DNA from: Winogradskyella marincola | GTDB taxonomy: Bacteria; Bacteroidota; Bacteroidia; Flavobacteriales; Flavobacteriaceae | Assembly (NCBI RefSeq): GCF_029624125.1 | Contig: NZ_JARSBN010000003.1 | Coordinates: forward strand, 124,001-188,000 | DNA length: 64,000 bases | Reading direction: 5' to 3' | Shown here: one piece after another, positions 18,208-27,377 of the stretch | Position numbering within the stretch: the stretch's first letter is position 1 | How the letters are laid out: every line of letters begins with the position of its first letter | The notes under the pieces: generated by a model | What the model saw: the letters and a program-made list of their open reading frames with translations, nothing else | Database searches by the model: none | What the model was told of the DNA's origin: nothing | Made by a program: the position numbers and the translations under genes

Positions 18208-20745
18208 ATGGCAGAAGGAGAAAAACTCATTCCGATTAACATTGAAGATGAAATGAAATCAGCCTACATTGATTATTCAATGTCGGTCATTGTGTCACGT
18301 GCGTTACCAGATGTAAGAGATGGCCTAAAACCTGTTCACAGACGTGTACTTTACGGTATGCACGAACTAGGTGTTAGAGCAAATTCAGCACACAAGAAAT
18401 CAGCAAGAATCGTAGGTGAGGTTTTAGGTAAGTACCACCCTCACGGAGATACTTCGGTTTATGATACTATGGTACGTATGGCTCAGGAATGGAGTTTACG
18501 ATATATGTTAGTAGATGGTCAGGGTAACTTTGGTTCTGTGGATGGTGATAGTCCTGCTGCAATGCGTTATACAGAGGCTAGAATGCAGAAGATTTCTGAA
18601 GAAATGTTAGCAGATATTGATAAAGAAACTGTAGACCATAAACTTAATTTTGATGATACCTTAGAAGAACCAACAGTTTTACCTACACGTATTCCTGGTT
18701 TATTAGTTAATGGTGCTTCTGGTATTGCCGTTGGTATGGCAACCAATATGCCACCTCACAACCTTACAGAAGTTGTAAACGGAACCATAGCGTACATCGA
18801 TAACACGGATATTGAAGTAGATGAGCTAATGCAGCACATTAAAGCACCAGATTTTCCAACAGGTGGAACAATCTACGGTTATGATGGTGTTAAAGAAGCA
18901 TTTCATACTGGGCGTGGTCGTATTGTAATGCGTGGTAAAGCCAATATTGAAGAAGTCAATGGACGTGAGTGTATCATTGTAAATGAAATTCCTTACCAAG
19001 TTAACAAAGCAGATATGATTAAAAAGACTGCAGACTTGGTTAACGATAAAAAGCTAGAAGGTATCTCTACTATTAGAGATGAGTCTGATAGAAAAGGGAT
19101 GCGTATCGTTTACGTTTTAAAGCGTGATGCCATTCCTAACATCGTACTTAATAAATTATACAAGTATACAGCTTTACAGTCTTCTTTTAGTGTAAATAAT
19201 ATTGCTTTAGTAAAAGGACGTCCACAACTTTTAAATCTAAAGGATTTAATTCACTATTTCGTAGAACACAGACACGAAGTGGTTGTAAGACGTACAAAAT
19301 ATGAATTACGCAAGGCAGAAGAAAGAGCTCACATATTAGAAGGATTAATCATTGCTTCAGATAATATAGATGAAGTAATTGCATTAATCAGGGCTTCGTC
19401 TAATGCTGAAGAAGCGAGAGAAAAATTAATAGAACGCTTTAAACTTACTGAAATACAAGCTAAGGCTATCGTAGAAATGCGATTACGTCAGTTAACAGGT
19501 CTGGAACAAGACAAGTTAAGAGCAGAGTATGAAGAGTTAATGAAAACTATAGAAGACCTTAAAGATATTTTAGACAAGAAAGAGCGTCGTATGAATATCA
19601 TTAAGGAAGAGCTTGAAGTTATCCGTGATAAATATGGTGATGAGCGTCGTTCTGTTATAGAATATGCAGGTGGAGATTTAAGTATTGAAGATATGATTCC
19701 AGATGAAAAAGTAGTCATTACTATTTCTCACGCTGGTTATATTAAGCGTACGTCTTTAACAGAATACAAAACTCAAAATAGAGGAGGAGTTGGTCAAAAA
19801 GCATCAACAACTCGTAATGAAGATTTCCTAGAACATCTATTTGTTGGTACAAACCACCAGTATATGTTGTTCTTTACTCAAAAAGGAAAATGTTTCTGGA
19901 TGCGTGTTTATGAAATTCCAGAAGGTTCTAAGACTTCAAAAGGTAGAGCTATTCAAAACCTTATTAATATAGAGCAAGACGATAAGGTAATGGCGTTTAT
20001 CTGTACTCAAGACCTTAAGGATGAAGATTACATCAACAGTCATTATGTCATAATGGCTACGAAAAAAGGTCAGGTTAAGAAAACAGCATTAGAACAATAC
20101 TCTAGACCTCGTACTAATGGTATTAACGCTATAACCATTAAAGAGGGTGATGAATTATTAGAAGCTAAGCTTACAACTGGTGAAAGTCAAGTAATGTTAG
20201 CGCTTAGGTCTGGTAAAGCCATTCGTTTTGAAGAAGCAAAAACAAGACCAATGGGACGTAATGCTTCAGGTGTTAGAGGTATAACTTTAGCAAATGATAA
20301 CGATGAGGTAATAGGAATGGTTGCTGTTAATGATTTTGAAAGTAATATCTTAGTAGTGTCTGAAAATGGATATGGAAAACGTTCTAGTTTAGATGATTAT
20401 AGAATTACTAATAGAGGAGGAAAAGGTGTTAAAACCATTTCAATCACAGACAAAACAGGTAACTTAGTCGCTATTAAAAACGTTTCTGATGAGGACGATT
20501 TAATGATTATTAATAAGTCTGGTATTGCAATTCGTATGGAGGTTGCAGACTTAAGAGTAATGGGAAGAGCAACCCAAGGTGTTAGACTTATCAACCTAAA
20601 AGGAAATGATTCTATCGCGGCAGTTGCTAAAGTGATGAAAGATGATGAAGATGAAAATGTAGAAGAATTAGATATAGAAAATGCCGGAGATCAAACAACA
20701 AATGAAGATGGCACGGCTATTGATAATACAGAAACAGAGAACTAA
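18208..20745 (+). CDS. gyrA: DNA gyrase subunit A
   Basis: 845 residues. The N-terminal breakage-reunion domain has the catalytic Tyr121 (AAMRYTEAR) and the quinolone region [10 protein letters not shown] (79-86), with Thr82 and Asp86 equivalent to E. coli Ser83 and Asp87. The C-terminal beta-pinwheel contains the GyrA-box-like QNRGGVGQK that distinguishes gyrase from topoisomerase IV. An acidic tail (about 815-845) ends the protein. The TPR gene follows 30 bases later and is probably cotranscribed. The 262-base gap to the divergent clpC holds their promoters, but I could not pick a convincing TAnnTTTG box for either. Confidence 0.95.
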   Translation: MAEGEKLIPINIEDEMKSAYIDYSMSVIVSRALPDVRDGLKPVHRRVLYGMHELGVRANSAHKKSARIVGEVLGKYHPHGDTSVYDTMVRMAQEWSLRYMLVDGQGNFGSVDGDSPAAMRYTEARMQKISEEMLADIDKETVDHKLNFDDTLEEPTVLPTRIPGLLVNGASGIAVGMATNMPPHNLTEVVNGTIAYIDNTDIEVDELMQHIKAPDFPTGGTIYGYDGVKEAFHTGRGRIVMRGKANIEEVNGRECIIVNEIPYQVNKADMIKKTADLVNDKKLEGISTIRDESDRKGMRIVYVLKRDAIPNIVLNKLYKYTALQSSFSVNNIALVKGRPQLLNLKDLIHYFVEHRHEVVVRRTKYELRKAEERAHILEGLIIASDNIDEVIALIRASSNAEEAREKLIERFKLTEIQAKAIVEMRLRQLTGLEQDKLRAEYEELMKTIEDLKDILDKKERRMNIIKEELEVIRDKYGDERRSVIEYAGGDLSIEDMIPDEKVVITISHAGYIKRTSLTEYKTQNRGGVGQKASTTRNEDFLEHLFVGTNHQYMLFFTQKGKCFWMRVYEIPEGSKTSKGRAIQNLINIEQDDKVMAFICTQDLKDEDYINSHYVIMATKKGQVKKTALEQYSRPRTNGINAITIKEGDELLEAKLTTGESQVMLALRSGKAIRFEEAKTRPMGRNASGVRGITLANDNDEVIGMVAVNDFESNILVVSENGYGKRSSLDDYRITNRGGKGVKTISITDKTGNLVAIKNVSDEDDLMIINKSGIAIRMEVADLRVMGRATQGVRLINLKGNDSIAAVAKVMKDDEDENVEELDIENAGDQTTNEDGTAIDNTETEN

Positions 20746-20775
20746 AATTAACAACAATAAATTATTTAACTAAAA

Positions 20776-22062
20776 ATGAAAAAATTATTGACATTAGTGC
20801 TGGTTTTTACAGTTACAGCTGTGTCTTTTGCTCAAAAGGATGAAATTAAAGCATTAGAAAAAGCACTAAAAAAATCAAACTTTGCTGACGCTAAATCTGC
20901 TGCATCTGTAGCTGAAGGCTTGAAAGGGAATATGGATGATAAAACAAAAGCTAAGTTTTTATTTCTTCAAGCTCAAGCTTTGTATGCTAATGGTGCTGCT
21001 TCAGATAGTGATTTAGATAAGACAATTAAGACTTTAGAAGAATTAAAAAATCATGAATCTTCTATAGGAAAGTTACGCTATACTGAAGATGCTAATGAGA
21101 TGAAGACTAAAATCTACAACTCTTTTTTAACTAAAGCAAACAGTGCATTTGAGAGTGGTAAATTAGCAGAAGCATCTGTAGCTTATGAGAACATTTACAA
21201 AATTTCTCCAAAAGACACTTCATTTTTATACAATGCTGCTTTATTATCAGCACAGAATAACGATTATGATACTTCGTTAAAGCATTTTATTAAGCTTAAG
21301 GAGTTAGGTTATACTGGAATAAAAATGACTTACCGTGCTACAAACAAAGAAACAGGTAAAGAAGAGCCATTTGTCGATAAGGGAGCAAGAGATTTCTCTG
21401 TAAAAACATTAAAGACTCATATTAAACCAGTAGATGTACTAGAGGAATCTAAAAGAGCATATATCGTAAAAAATATAGCATCTATTTATGTTTCTCAAGG
21501 TAAAAACGAACAAGCACTTGCAATTACTAAAGATGCAAGAAGTGAGTTTCCAGATGATAAAGAGTTATTATTAACAGAAGCAGTTGTATTAACAAAGGTT
21601 GGTAATAATGAAGAAGCTTTTGTTTTATTTAAAAAGGCTTTAGAAGAAGATCCAAATAATGCTAACTTAAACTTTAATGTAGGTGTAACAGCGATGGAAG
21701 CTAATCAATATGATGTTGCAAAATCAGCATTTGAGCAAGCTCTTAAACTTAAGCCAGATTATCTAAATGCTGCAATGAACCTTTCGTTTATTGAAGTTGA
21801 CAAAGGAAATTCATTGTATGATGAGATGAATAAACTTGGCGATTCATCAGCTGATTACAAGCGCTATGACGAGTTAAAAGCACAAAAAGATCAATTATTT
21901 AAAGCTGGTGCTGAAATATTAGAGAATTTTGTAACTAACAATCCAGATGTTGCTGAAGCAGGGATTTTTAATCAGTTAGCTAATATTTACAGTGCTTTAG
22001 GTGAAACTGATAAGTATAATAAATACAAAGAGAAAGCGAAAAAAATAGAGGAGGGTAACTAA
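20776..22062 (+). CDS. Periplasmic tetratricopeptide-repeat protein
   Basis: 428 residues with a Sec signal peptide (KKLLTLVLVFTVTAVSFA, cleavage before Q). Several TPR-like helix pairs are recognisable, the clearest being residues about 245-345 (EQALAITKDARSEFPDDKEL, EAFVLFKKALEEDPNNANL, YDVAKSAFEQALKLKPDYLN). A further repeat sits near the C-terminus (LANIYSALGETDKYNKYKEK). TPR proteins scaffold protein complexes; the partner here is unknown. It follows gyrA closely and ends at a strong terminator. Confidence 0.85.
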   Translation: MKKLLTLVLVFTVTAVSFAQKDEIKALEKALKKSNFADAKSAASVAEGLKGNMDDKTKAKFLFLQAQALYANGAASDSDLDKTIKTLEELKNHESSIGKLRYTEDANEMKTKIYNSFLTKANSAFESGKLAEASVAYENIYKISPKDTSFLYNAALLSAQNNDYDTSLKHFIKLKELGYTGIKMTYRATNKETGKEEPFVDKGARDFSVKTLKTHIKPVDVLEESKRAYIVKNIASIYVSQGKNEQALAITKDARSEFPDDKELLLTEAVVLTKVGNNEEAFVLFKKALEEDPNNANLNFNVGVTAMEANQYDVAKSAFEQALKLKPDYLNAAMNLSFIEVDKGNSLYDEMNKLGDSSADYKRYDELKAQKDQLFKAGAEILENFVTNNPDVAEAGIFNQLANIYSALGETDKYNKYKEKAKKIEEGN

Positions 22063-22087
22063 GCTAATTACTCTTTTTATATAGATA

Positions 22088-22122
22088 AAAAAAATGCGAC
22101 TTATATAAGTCGCATTTTTTTT
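22088..22122. terminator. Bidirectional terminator between the TPR and NlpC/P60 genes
   Basis: Almost continuous palindrome ATGCGACTTAT / ATAAGTCGCAT flanked by A- and T-runs; serves both convergent genes. Confidence 0.87.
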
Positions 22123-22871
22123 TAAATAATTTTTTTGATAACTCTTAGTCTGTGTGTGTGCAAGTTCTTGTCAATATTGTAGATACCGCTATGATCCAAA
22201 CGATCTATCCTTACTTTTCCGTGTGCGTGGATAATATAATTATCCTCCATTATAATCCCAACATGCACAATATCTCCATCTGCATTATCAAAAAAAGCTA
22301 AATCACCAGGTTCACTTTCTTCAATAAAACTCAAAGCAACACCTTGCGTAGCTTGCTGAGATGCATCACGTAATAAATGATAACCGTTTAATTTGTATAC
22401 CATTTGGGTAAAGCCAGAGCAGTCTATACCAAAAGGAGTTTTTCCTCCCCATAAATATGGCGTGTTAAGATATAAAAACGATGTGTCTATAATATTAGAT
22501 TTATCACTCTTTTCTATGATCTTATTACCTTCAAATTTTTGATTTAAAAGATCTAAACAATTTAAGTCAGAACCCAGAGGAATAGGGTAAATGCTATTAG
22601 CTTCATCTGAAACAAACTGTATTAAATCCTTAGATAAATTAATATCAGACTGAGATAAGATTTGATATTGTTCCTCTTCAATCTCAAGATATTGTTTATT
22701 GTCTATCCAGCCTTCATATTTATCGTATGCAAAACGAATGCGACTCCATTTTTTGCGCTGTTCTAGCACTTTAAAAAAGTCACCATACAATGCCTGAGTC
22801 ACCATTTCACTAGTGTCAGTAGGTTCTAATCGTATTGGTACAATCCCTAGATTGCAAACTCCGTATTGCAT
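22122..22871 (-). CDS. NlpC/P60 (C40) cell-wall peptidase with N-terminal SH3-like domain
   Basis: 249 residues. Residues about 1-65 form a bacterial SH3-like domain (GICNLGIVP-type strand, SEMVTQALYGD, WSRIRFAYD, EGWID). The catalytic domain (about 125-249) has Cys151 in GIDCSGFTQMVY, His203 in VHVGII and His215 in IIHAHG. It would cleave gamma-D-Glu-diamino-acid bonds in peptidoglycan stem peptides. No classical signal peptide is visible, so it may act in muropeptide recycling or be exported by another route. It lies nine bases after the thiolase gene on the same strand. Confidence 0.88.
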   Translation of the reverse strand: MQYGVCNLGIVPIRLEPTDTSEMVTQALYGDFFKVLEQRKKWSRIRFAYDKYEGWIDNKQYLEIEEEQYQILSQSDINLSKDLIQFVSDEANSIYPIPLGSDLNCLDLLNQKFEGNKIIEKSDKSNIIDTSFLYLNTPYLWGGKTPFGIDCSGFTQMVYKLNGYHLLRDASQQATQGVALSFIEESEPGDLAFFDNADGDIVHVGIIMEDNYIIHAHGKVRIDRLDHSGIYNIDKNLHTHRLRVIKKII

Positions 22872-22880
22872 ATATGAAAT

Positions 22881-24059
22881 TTAAGGGCGTTCTAAAACCA
22901 TTGCAGAAGCACCACCACCACCATTACAAATAGCAGCTGCACCAATTTTTGCATTATTTTGTTGTAAGACGTTTAATAATGTTACTAATATTCTAGCACC
23001 AGAACAACCAAGAGGGTGTCCTAAAGAAACGGCACCACCATTTACATTTACTTTATCGTCAGATAATCCTAATATTTTCATGTTAGCTAAACCAACTACA
23101 GAAAAAGCTTCATTAAACTCAAAGAAATCTACATCACTTAATTCTACATTAGCTTTAGCTAAAGCTTTAGGCAATGCTTTTGCAGGTGCAGTAGTAAACC
23201 ATTCTGGTTCTTGAGCAGCATCTGCATAGCTTTTTATAGTTGCTAAAGGAGTTAAGCCTAATTCTTCAGCTTTATCTTTACTCATTAAGACTAATGCAGC
23301 TGCACCATCATTAATAGTAGATGCATTGGCAGCTGTTACAGTTCCGTCTTTAGTAAAGGCAGGACGCAAAGCTGGTATTTTTTCCATCTTTACATTAGTA
23401 TACTCTTCATCTTTATTAACAACAACAGCATCTCCGCGACGTTGAGGGACTTCAACAGAAATAACTTCATTGTCAAATTTTCCGGCATCCCAAGCCGCTT
23501 TAGAGCGTTCGTAAGATTGTACAGCAAAAGCATCTTGATCTTCTCTTGTAAAATTATATTCTACAGCACAAGCATCTGCACAAACTCCCATGGCATTGTT
23601 GTCATAAGCATCTACTAAGCCATCTTTTTGCATGCCATCTTCTAATGTAGCTGGACCAAATTTAGTAGCACTTCGAGCGTGGTAGTAATGTGGTATAGCA
23701 CTCATGTTTTCCATACCACCAGCAACGATTATATCGGCATCACCAAGGCTAATTGCTTGTGCCGCTTGCATTACAGCTTTCATGCCAGAAGAGCAAACTT
23801 TATTTATTGTTGTACAAGGAACGGTATTTGGGATTCCTGCAAAAATTGCAGCTTGTCTTGCTGGTGCTTGGCCAGTACCAGCTTGTACTACGTTGCCCAT
23901 TAATACTTCATCTACCATTTCTGGCTTAAGGTTTATTTTATCTAAAGCTCCTTTTATAGCAGCAGCACCCAACTTTGGTGCTGGTACACTAGATAAACTT
24001 CCTAAAAAACTTCCTATAGGTGTTCTAACGGCAGATACGATTACTACGTCCTTGTTCAT
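22881..24059 (-). CDS. Acetyl-CoA C-acyltransferase (thiolase)
   Basis: 392 residues. The thiolase catalytic set is complete: nucleophile Cys89 (NKVCSSGMKAV), His348 (GHPLGCSGAR) and Cys378 (AICNGGGGAS), with the NEAFSVV motif near 318. Members either condense acetyl-CoA or perform the last step of beta-oxidation; the VCSSGMKAV and HPLGCSGAR wording is typical of acetyl-CoA acetyltransferases. No other fatty acid oxidation gene is adjacent. The first gene of a two-gene minus-strand unit with the NlpC/P60 peptidase. Confidence 0.9.
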   Translation of the reverse strand: MNKDVVIVSAVRTPIGSFLGSLSSVPAPKLGAAAIKGALDKINLKPEMVDEVLMGNVVQAGTGQAPARQAAIFAGIPNTVPCTTINKVCSSGMKAVMQAAQAISLGDADIIVAGGMENMSAIPHYYHARSATKFGPATLEDGMQKDGLVDAYDNNAMGVCADACAVEYNFTREDQDAFAVQSYERSKAAWDAGKFDNEVISVEVPQRRGDAVVVNKDEEYTNVKMEKIPALRPAFTKDGTVTAANASTINDGAAALVLMSKDKAEELGLTPLATIKSYADAAQEPEWFTTAPAKALPKALAKANVELSDVDFFEFNEAFSVVGLANMKILGLSDDKVNVNGGAVSLGHPLGCSGARILVTLLNVLQQNNAKIGAAAICNGGGGASAMVLERP

Positions 24060-24158
24060 TATTATTTTGTTTATTATTAGTTCCTGCGAAATTAATGATT
24101 TTTTGAGATATTTCGGAATGTATTAACGAATATAGAAGGTTAAAATTTTAATATTTGT

Positions 24159-24166
24159 TACATTTG
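24159..24166 (+). promoter_or_regulatory. Candidate -7 box upstream of the PgpH-like gene
   Basis: TACATTTG matches the TAnnTTTG consensus exactly and predicts a start near 24173. I see no clear -33 TTG at 20 bases, so this is a moderate call. Confidence 0.45.
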
Positions 24167-24178
24167 ATTTTATATGAA

Positions 24179-24247
24179 ATGAGCAAGATTATGATGTTGA
24201 TAATAGCAGTATTAATCATTTGCGAATTCCATCTGACTTTTAAATAG
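24179..24247 (+). CDS. Possible 22-residue hydrophobic leader peptide
   Basis: ATG-initiated frame encoding MSKIMMLIIAVLIICEFHLT plus FK, ending in TAG 15 bases before the pgpH-like ATG. It is a single predicted membrane helix. It begins about six bases after the transcription start predicted from the -7 box, so it would be close to the 5' end of the mRNA. It may be a leader, a membrane micropeptide, or chance in AT-rich DNA; coding is not proven. Confidence 0.3.
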   Translation: MSKIMMLIIAVLIICEFHLTFK

Positions 24248-24262
24248 AATAAAAATCAACAG

Positions 24263-26308
24263 ATGAAAGAACTTCTAAACAAATGGTATAAGAATCATGC
24301 TTTAGTATATAAAATGCTACTGTTTCTGGTTACGACGCTTTTCATCGTTTATTTATTTCCCAAAACAGGAAAGTTTAGATATTCTTTTGAAAAAGGAAAA
24401 CCTTGGCAGTCCGAAAATCTTTACGCTCCCTTTAATTTTGCGATTCAGAAGACACAAGAAGAAATTAATGAAGAGCAGTTAGAAATTGAAAACAATGCTC
24501 CCGTTTATTTTGAGATTGATCGAGAAATTCCAGAGACCATTAAACTCAACTATATAACTAAGTTTAATGAAGTTTTTAATGACTCTACAACATCTAAAAG
24601 GACCTTGTTTAGGCAGGGAACAGATATGGTTGAGACGTTGTATGAAAATGGTATTTTAGATACAGATTATCCGTATTCTAATGACAAACAGGTGGTTTTA
24701 GTAGCATCTAATAACACAGTTGAAAAACGTATAGAGTATAGAGGTCTTATTGAAATTAATCAGTTAAGAAATAGATTAGAGAGTTTTTTGAAGCAGTCAA
24801 CTTCTGCTGAGAATAAAAATAAAATGATATCTCTGTTTTTTGATATTGTTAAGCCTAATGTAACATTAAATGAAACTCTGACAAAAAAGACACTTGAAGA
24901 AGAGTTGTCTCAAATTTCGCATACCAGAGGTAGTATAGATAAAGATCAGCTTATTATATCTAAAGGTCAGGTTGTTGAGGATGAAGAGTACAATATTTTA
25001 AAGTCTTTAAAATCTGAATATGAGTCTCAGGTATGGAATACAGCCAATTACAATTGGGTTTTAGTGGCATATACTTTACTGGTGGCTTTGGCACTTCTAA
25101 TGTTGCTTCTCTTTTTGCAAAAATATAGGTTAGAAGTGTTTCAAAATAACACCAAAGTTACTTTTATATTTTTCAATATAGCATTAATGGTTTTGCTTAC
25201 TACTTTGGTGATTAACTATAATTCACAATATATTTATGTGGTGCCATTGTGTATTTTGCCATTGGTTCTAAAAGCGTTTTTTGATGCCAGATTAGGCTTA
25301 TTTTCTCATGTGTTAACAGTATTGCTTTTAGGCTTTATAGTTCCTAATAGTTATGAGTATATGTTTCTTCAGATTATTGGAGGAATAGTAACAATATTAA
25401 CAGTTTCAGAACTTTATAAACGAGCTAATCTTTTCATATCAGTAGGTCAGATTACTTTGATTTATATTATTGCTTATTTTGCTTTTTTTGTAATTCATGA
25501 AGGGCAGATAACAACATTAAAATGGGATACATTTGGGTTGTTTATTCTTTGTGGTTTAGCAACACTTTTTGTGCAGCCGCTCATCTATATTTACGAAAAG
25601 ATTTTTGGGCTTGTTTCAGATGTGTCGCTTTTAGAGTTATCAGATACAAATACCAAGCTTTTAAAAAAATTATCTAACAAAGCACCAGGAACATTTCATC
25701 ATTCTTTAAATGTGGCTAATTTGGCTGAATCAGCAGCAAATGAGATAGGTGCTAATGCCATGTTGGTAAGGGTAGGTGCTCTATATCATGATATCGGTAA
25801 AATGAAAAATCCTACTTATTTTACAGAGAATCAAAGTAATGGTATAAACCCTCATGATGAACTTTCTAATAGAGAAAGTGCTGGTGTAATTGTAGATCAT
25901 GTACTAAATGGTATAGAAATAGCAAAAAAATATAACTTACCAGATCGTGTAATTGATTTTATAAGAACGCATCATGGTACAAGTGTTGTCTATTATTTCT
26001 ACATGAAAGAAAAAGCGGAAAATGAAGATGTTCAAATAGAGGATTTTTCATATCCAGGACCAAAGCCCTTTAGTAAAGAAACTGCAATTTTAATGATGTG
26101 CGATAGCGTTGAAGCTGCCTCAAAAAGCCTAAAAGAACCTACAACAACCAAGATTAATGATTTTGTAGAGAATATCATTAACAAGCAAATGGAGAGTGGT
26201 CAATTTTTAAATGCTAATATAACCTTTAAAGAAATCCAGTCCATCAAAAAGGTTCTTAAGCACAAACTTGCCAATATATATCACTTAAGAATAGAGTATC
26301 CAGAGTAA
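24263..26308 (+). CDS. 7TM-HD phosphodiesterase, PgpH-like (cyclic di-AMP hydrolase family)
   Basis: 681 residues. An N-terminal membrane helix (about 17-35) is followed by an extracytoplasmic 7TMR-HDED-type region (about 40-260). Next come seven hydrophobic helices (about 265-450) and a cytoplasmic HD domain with H509-D510-I511-G512 (GALYHDIGKM). HHSLNVANLA and THHGTS complete the metal site. PgpH of Listeria with this architecture hydrolyses c-di-AMP, so turgor or cell-wall signalling is the likely role. A terminator shared with the tRNA operon follows. Confidence 0.88.
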   Translation: MKELLNKWYKNHALVYKMLLFLVTTLFIVYLFPKTGKFRYSFEKGKPWQSENLYAPFNFAIQKTQEEINEEQLEIENNAPVYFEIDREIPETIKLNYITKFNEVFNDSTTSKRTLFRQGTDMVETLYENGILDTDYPYSNDKQVVLVASNNTVEKRIEYRGLIEINQLRNRLESFLKQSTSAENKNKMISLFFDIVKPNVTLNETLTKKTLEEELSQISHTRGSIDKDQLIISKGQVVEDEEYNILKSLKSEYESQVWNTANYNWVLVAYTLLVALALLMLLLFLQKYRLEVFQNNTKVTFIFFNIALMVLLTTLVINYNSQYIYVVPLCILPLVLKAFFDARLGLFSHVLTVLLLGFIVPNSYEYMFLQIIGGIVTILTVSELYKRANLFISVGQITLIYIIAYFAFFVIHEGQITTLKWDTFGLFILCGLATLFVQPLIYIYEKIFGLVSDVSLLELSDTNTKLLKKLSNKAPGTFHHSLNVANLAESAANEIGANAMLVRVGALYHDIGKMKNPTYFTENQSNGINPHDELSNRESAGVIVDHVLNGIEIAKKYNLPDRVIDFIRTHHGTSVVYYFYMKEKAENEDVQIEDFSYPGPKPFSKETAILMMCDSVEAASKSLKEPTTTKINDFVENIINKQMESGQFLNANITFKEIQSIKKVLKHKLANIYHLRIEYPE

Positions 26309-26311
26309 AAC

Positions 26312-26346
26312 AAAAAAAGCCTTACTAAATTAGTAAGGCTTTTTTG
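26312..26346. terminator. Bidirectional terminator shared by pgpH-like gene and tRNA operon
   Basis: Stem GCCTTACTA / TAGTAAGGC with AAT loop between A- and T-runs. It directly abuts the 3' end of tRNA-Arg at 26347. Confidence 0.87.
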
Positions 26347-26420
26347 TGATCGCGACAGGATTCGAACCTGTGACCGTCTGCTTAGAAGGCAGATGCTCTA
26401 TCCAGCTGAGCTACGCGACC
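26347..26420 (-). tRNA. tRNA-Arg (anticodon TCT)
   Basis: 74 nt. Acceptor GGTCGCG pairs with CGCGATC (one G-U), discriminator A. D arm AGCTCAGCTGGATAGAGC, anticodon loop CTTCTAA, and T arm with GGTTCGAATCC are all in place. The CCA end is not encoded. Third gene of the Ser-Pro-Arg operon. Confidence 0.95.
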
Positions 26421-26454
26421 ATTCAAGAGATAAACTCTGAAAATTCAATAAAAG

Positions 26455-26529
26455 TCGGGGTGGCAGGATTCGAACCTGCGACCTCCGCGTCCCAAACGCG
26501 GCGCGATAACCGGGCTACGCTACACCCCG
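26455..26529 (-). tRNA. tRNA-Pro (anticodon TGG)
   Basis: 75 nt. Acceptor CGGGGTG pairs with CACCCCG, discriminator A. Anticodon loop TTTGGGA on a GC-rich CCGCG stem and T loop GTTCGAATC identify tRNA-Pro; second gene of the operon. Confidence 0.95.
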
Positions 26530-26548
26530 AAAATTGGTTATCTTTTTG

Positions 26549-26632
26549 CGGAGAGACGGGGATTCGAACCCCGGCAACACTTACGCGTTGACAGATTAGC
26601 AATCTGCTCCATTACCACTCTGGCACCTCTCC
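26549..26632 (-). tRNA. tRNA-Ser (anticodon GCT)
   Basis: 84 nt with the long variable arm of class II tRNAs (CAACGCGTAAGTGTTG hairpin). Acceptor GGAGAGG pairs with TCTCTCC, discriminator G. Anticodon loop TTGCTAA. First gene of the operon, about 34 bases after the predicted transcription start. Confidence 0.95.
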
Positions 26633-26644
26633 AATTCAATTAAA

Positions 26645-26660
26645 TAAAGAACGTTCTTTA
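26645..26660. repeat. 16-bp perfect palindrome in the tRNA operon leader
   Basis: TAAAGAACGTTCTTTA lies between the tRNA promoter and tRNA-Ser. It could be a leader hairpin for tRNA processing or a protein-binding site. Confidence 0.6.
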
Positions 26661-26672
26661 AAATTGCGGATG

Positions 26673-26706
26673 CAAATGTAGCTTTTCATATTAATTATCG
26701 CAACAA
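26673..26706 (-). promoter_or_regulatory. Promoter of the Ser-Pro-Arg tRNA operon
   Basis: Minus strand TTGTTG (26701-26706; the second TTG is the better -33), 20-base spacer, TACATTTG (26673-26680). This is an excellent Bacteroidetes promoter, with a predicted start near 26666. Confidence 0.8.
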
Positions 26707-26779
26707 TTTTTTTGAGTTTTTTATTTCAAAAGTGTTAATGCTTTGATAGAGTATAGAATATGATTAAATTTATTGACGT

Positions 26780-27373
26780 ATGTCAAAATATTCTAAAGAT
26801 AGAGCGTTTACAAATTATATTCACAAAAAACTAGCTATTCCGTTAATTTATAATTGTTTAAGTTGGAGTGAGGTGCAATTGAGAAAAGATTACTCTAGAT
26901 ACATAGATATGATGGAAGGTATAGATTATGTTTTTCGAAAAGGAAATTCTATAATGAGCGTTCAAGAGCGATTTAGGGAAAAAAAATATAAAAATTTTAC
27001 AGATTTTACTATTCGGTATAGGAGGGATTCCAACAAAATTAAAGATCGTCACGAGTCTGAATACTACAAAATGAAAGCACATTATTTTACTTATGGGATA
27101 ATCGATAGCGCTAAAAATGAGTTGCATGCTGCTTCATCCTTTATAAAATACGCAATTGTAGATTTAAAAAAAGTGTATGAAAAATTAGATGAAAATAAAA
27201 TAATTATTACCGATAATGGTAAGAATAAATGCGAGATAATTGACGGAAATCGACTGGAGTGTCCTGTAAAATATAATCTGGATGGTTCTTCATCATTTTT
27301 TCCGATTGATATATCTTATTTGGTAAAATTATGGGGAGATGATATGGTAATCGATCAGAAGGGATTTTTATAA
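26780..27373 (+). CDS. Unknown protein with PD-(D/E)XK-like motif pattern
   Basis: 197 residues, cytoplasmic, not recognised by name. Residues 37-82 read DYSRYIDMMEGIDYVF, a short turn, SIMSVQERFREKKYKNFTD, then FTIRYRR. The GID (D49) strand followed 12 residues later by a strand ending Q62-E-R64 resembles the D...(E/Q)xK core of PD-(D/E)XK nucleases, seen in some phage and restriction-associated proteins. This is pattern inference only. A helical middle and a hydrophilic C-terminus follow. It sits alone between the tRNA operon and a convergent methyltransferase gene, a typical place for a small accessory insertion. The gap 26661-26779 shows no clear promoter. Confidence 0.6.
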   Translation: MSKYSKDRAFTNYIHKKLAIPLIYNCLSWSEVQLRKDYSRYIDMMEGIDYVFRKGNSIMSVQERFREKKYKNFTDFTIRYRRDSNKIKDRHESEYYKMKAHYFTYGIIDSAKNELHAASSFIKYAIVDLKKVYEKLDENKIIITDNGKNKCEIIDGNRLECPVKYNLDGSSSFFPIDISYLVKLWGDDMVIDQKGFL

Positions 27374-27377
27374 GAGC

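Noticed and set aside
26346..26591. 81-codon plus-strand frame across the tRNA cluster (GFEPVTVCLEGRCS..., GVAGFEPATSAS...)
   Set aside because: This is the familiar false translation of antisense tRNA genes; three well-formed minus-strand tRNAs explain the sequence.
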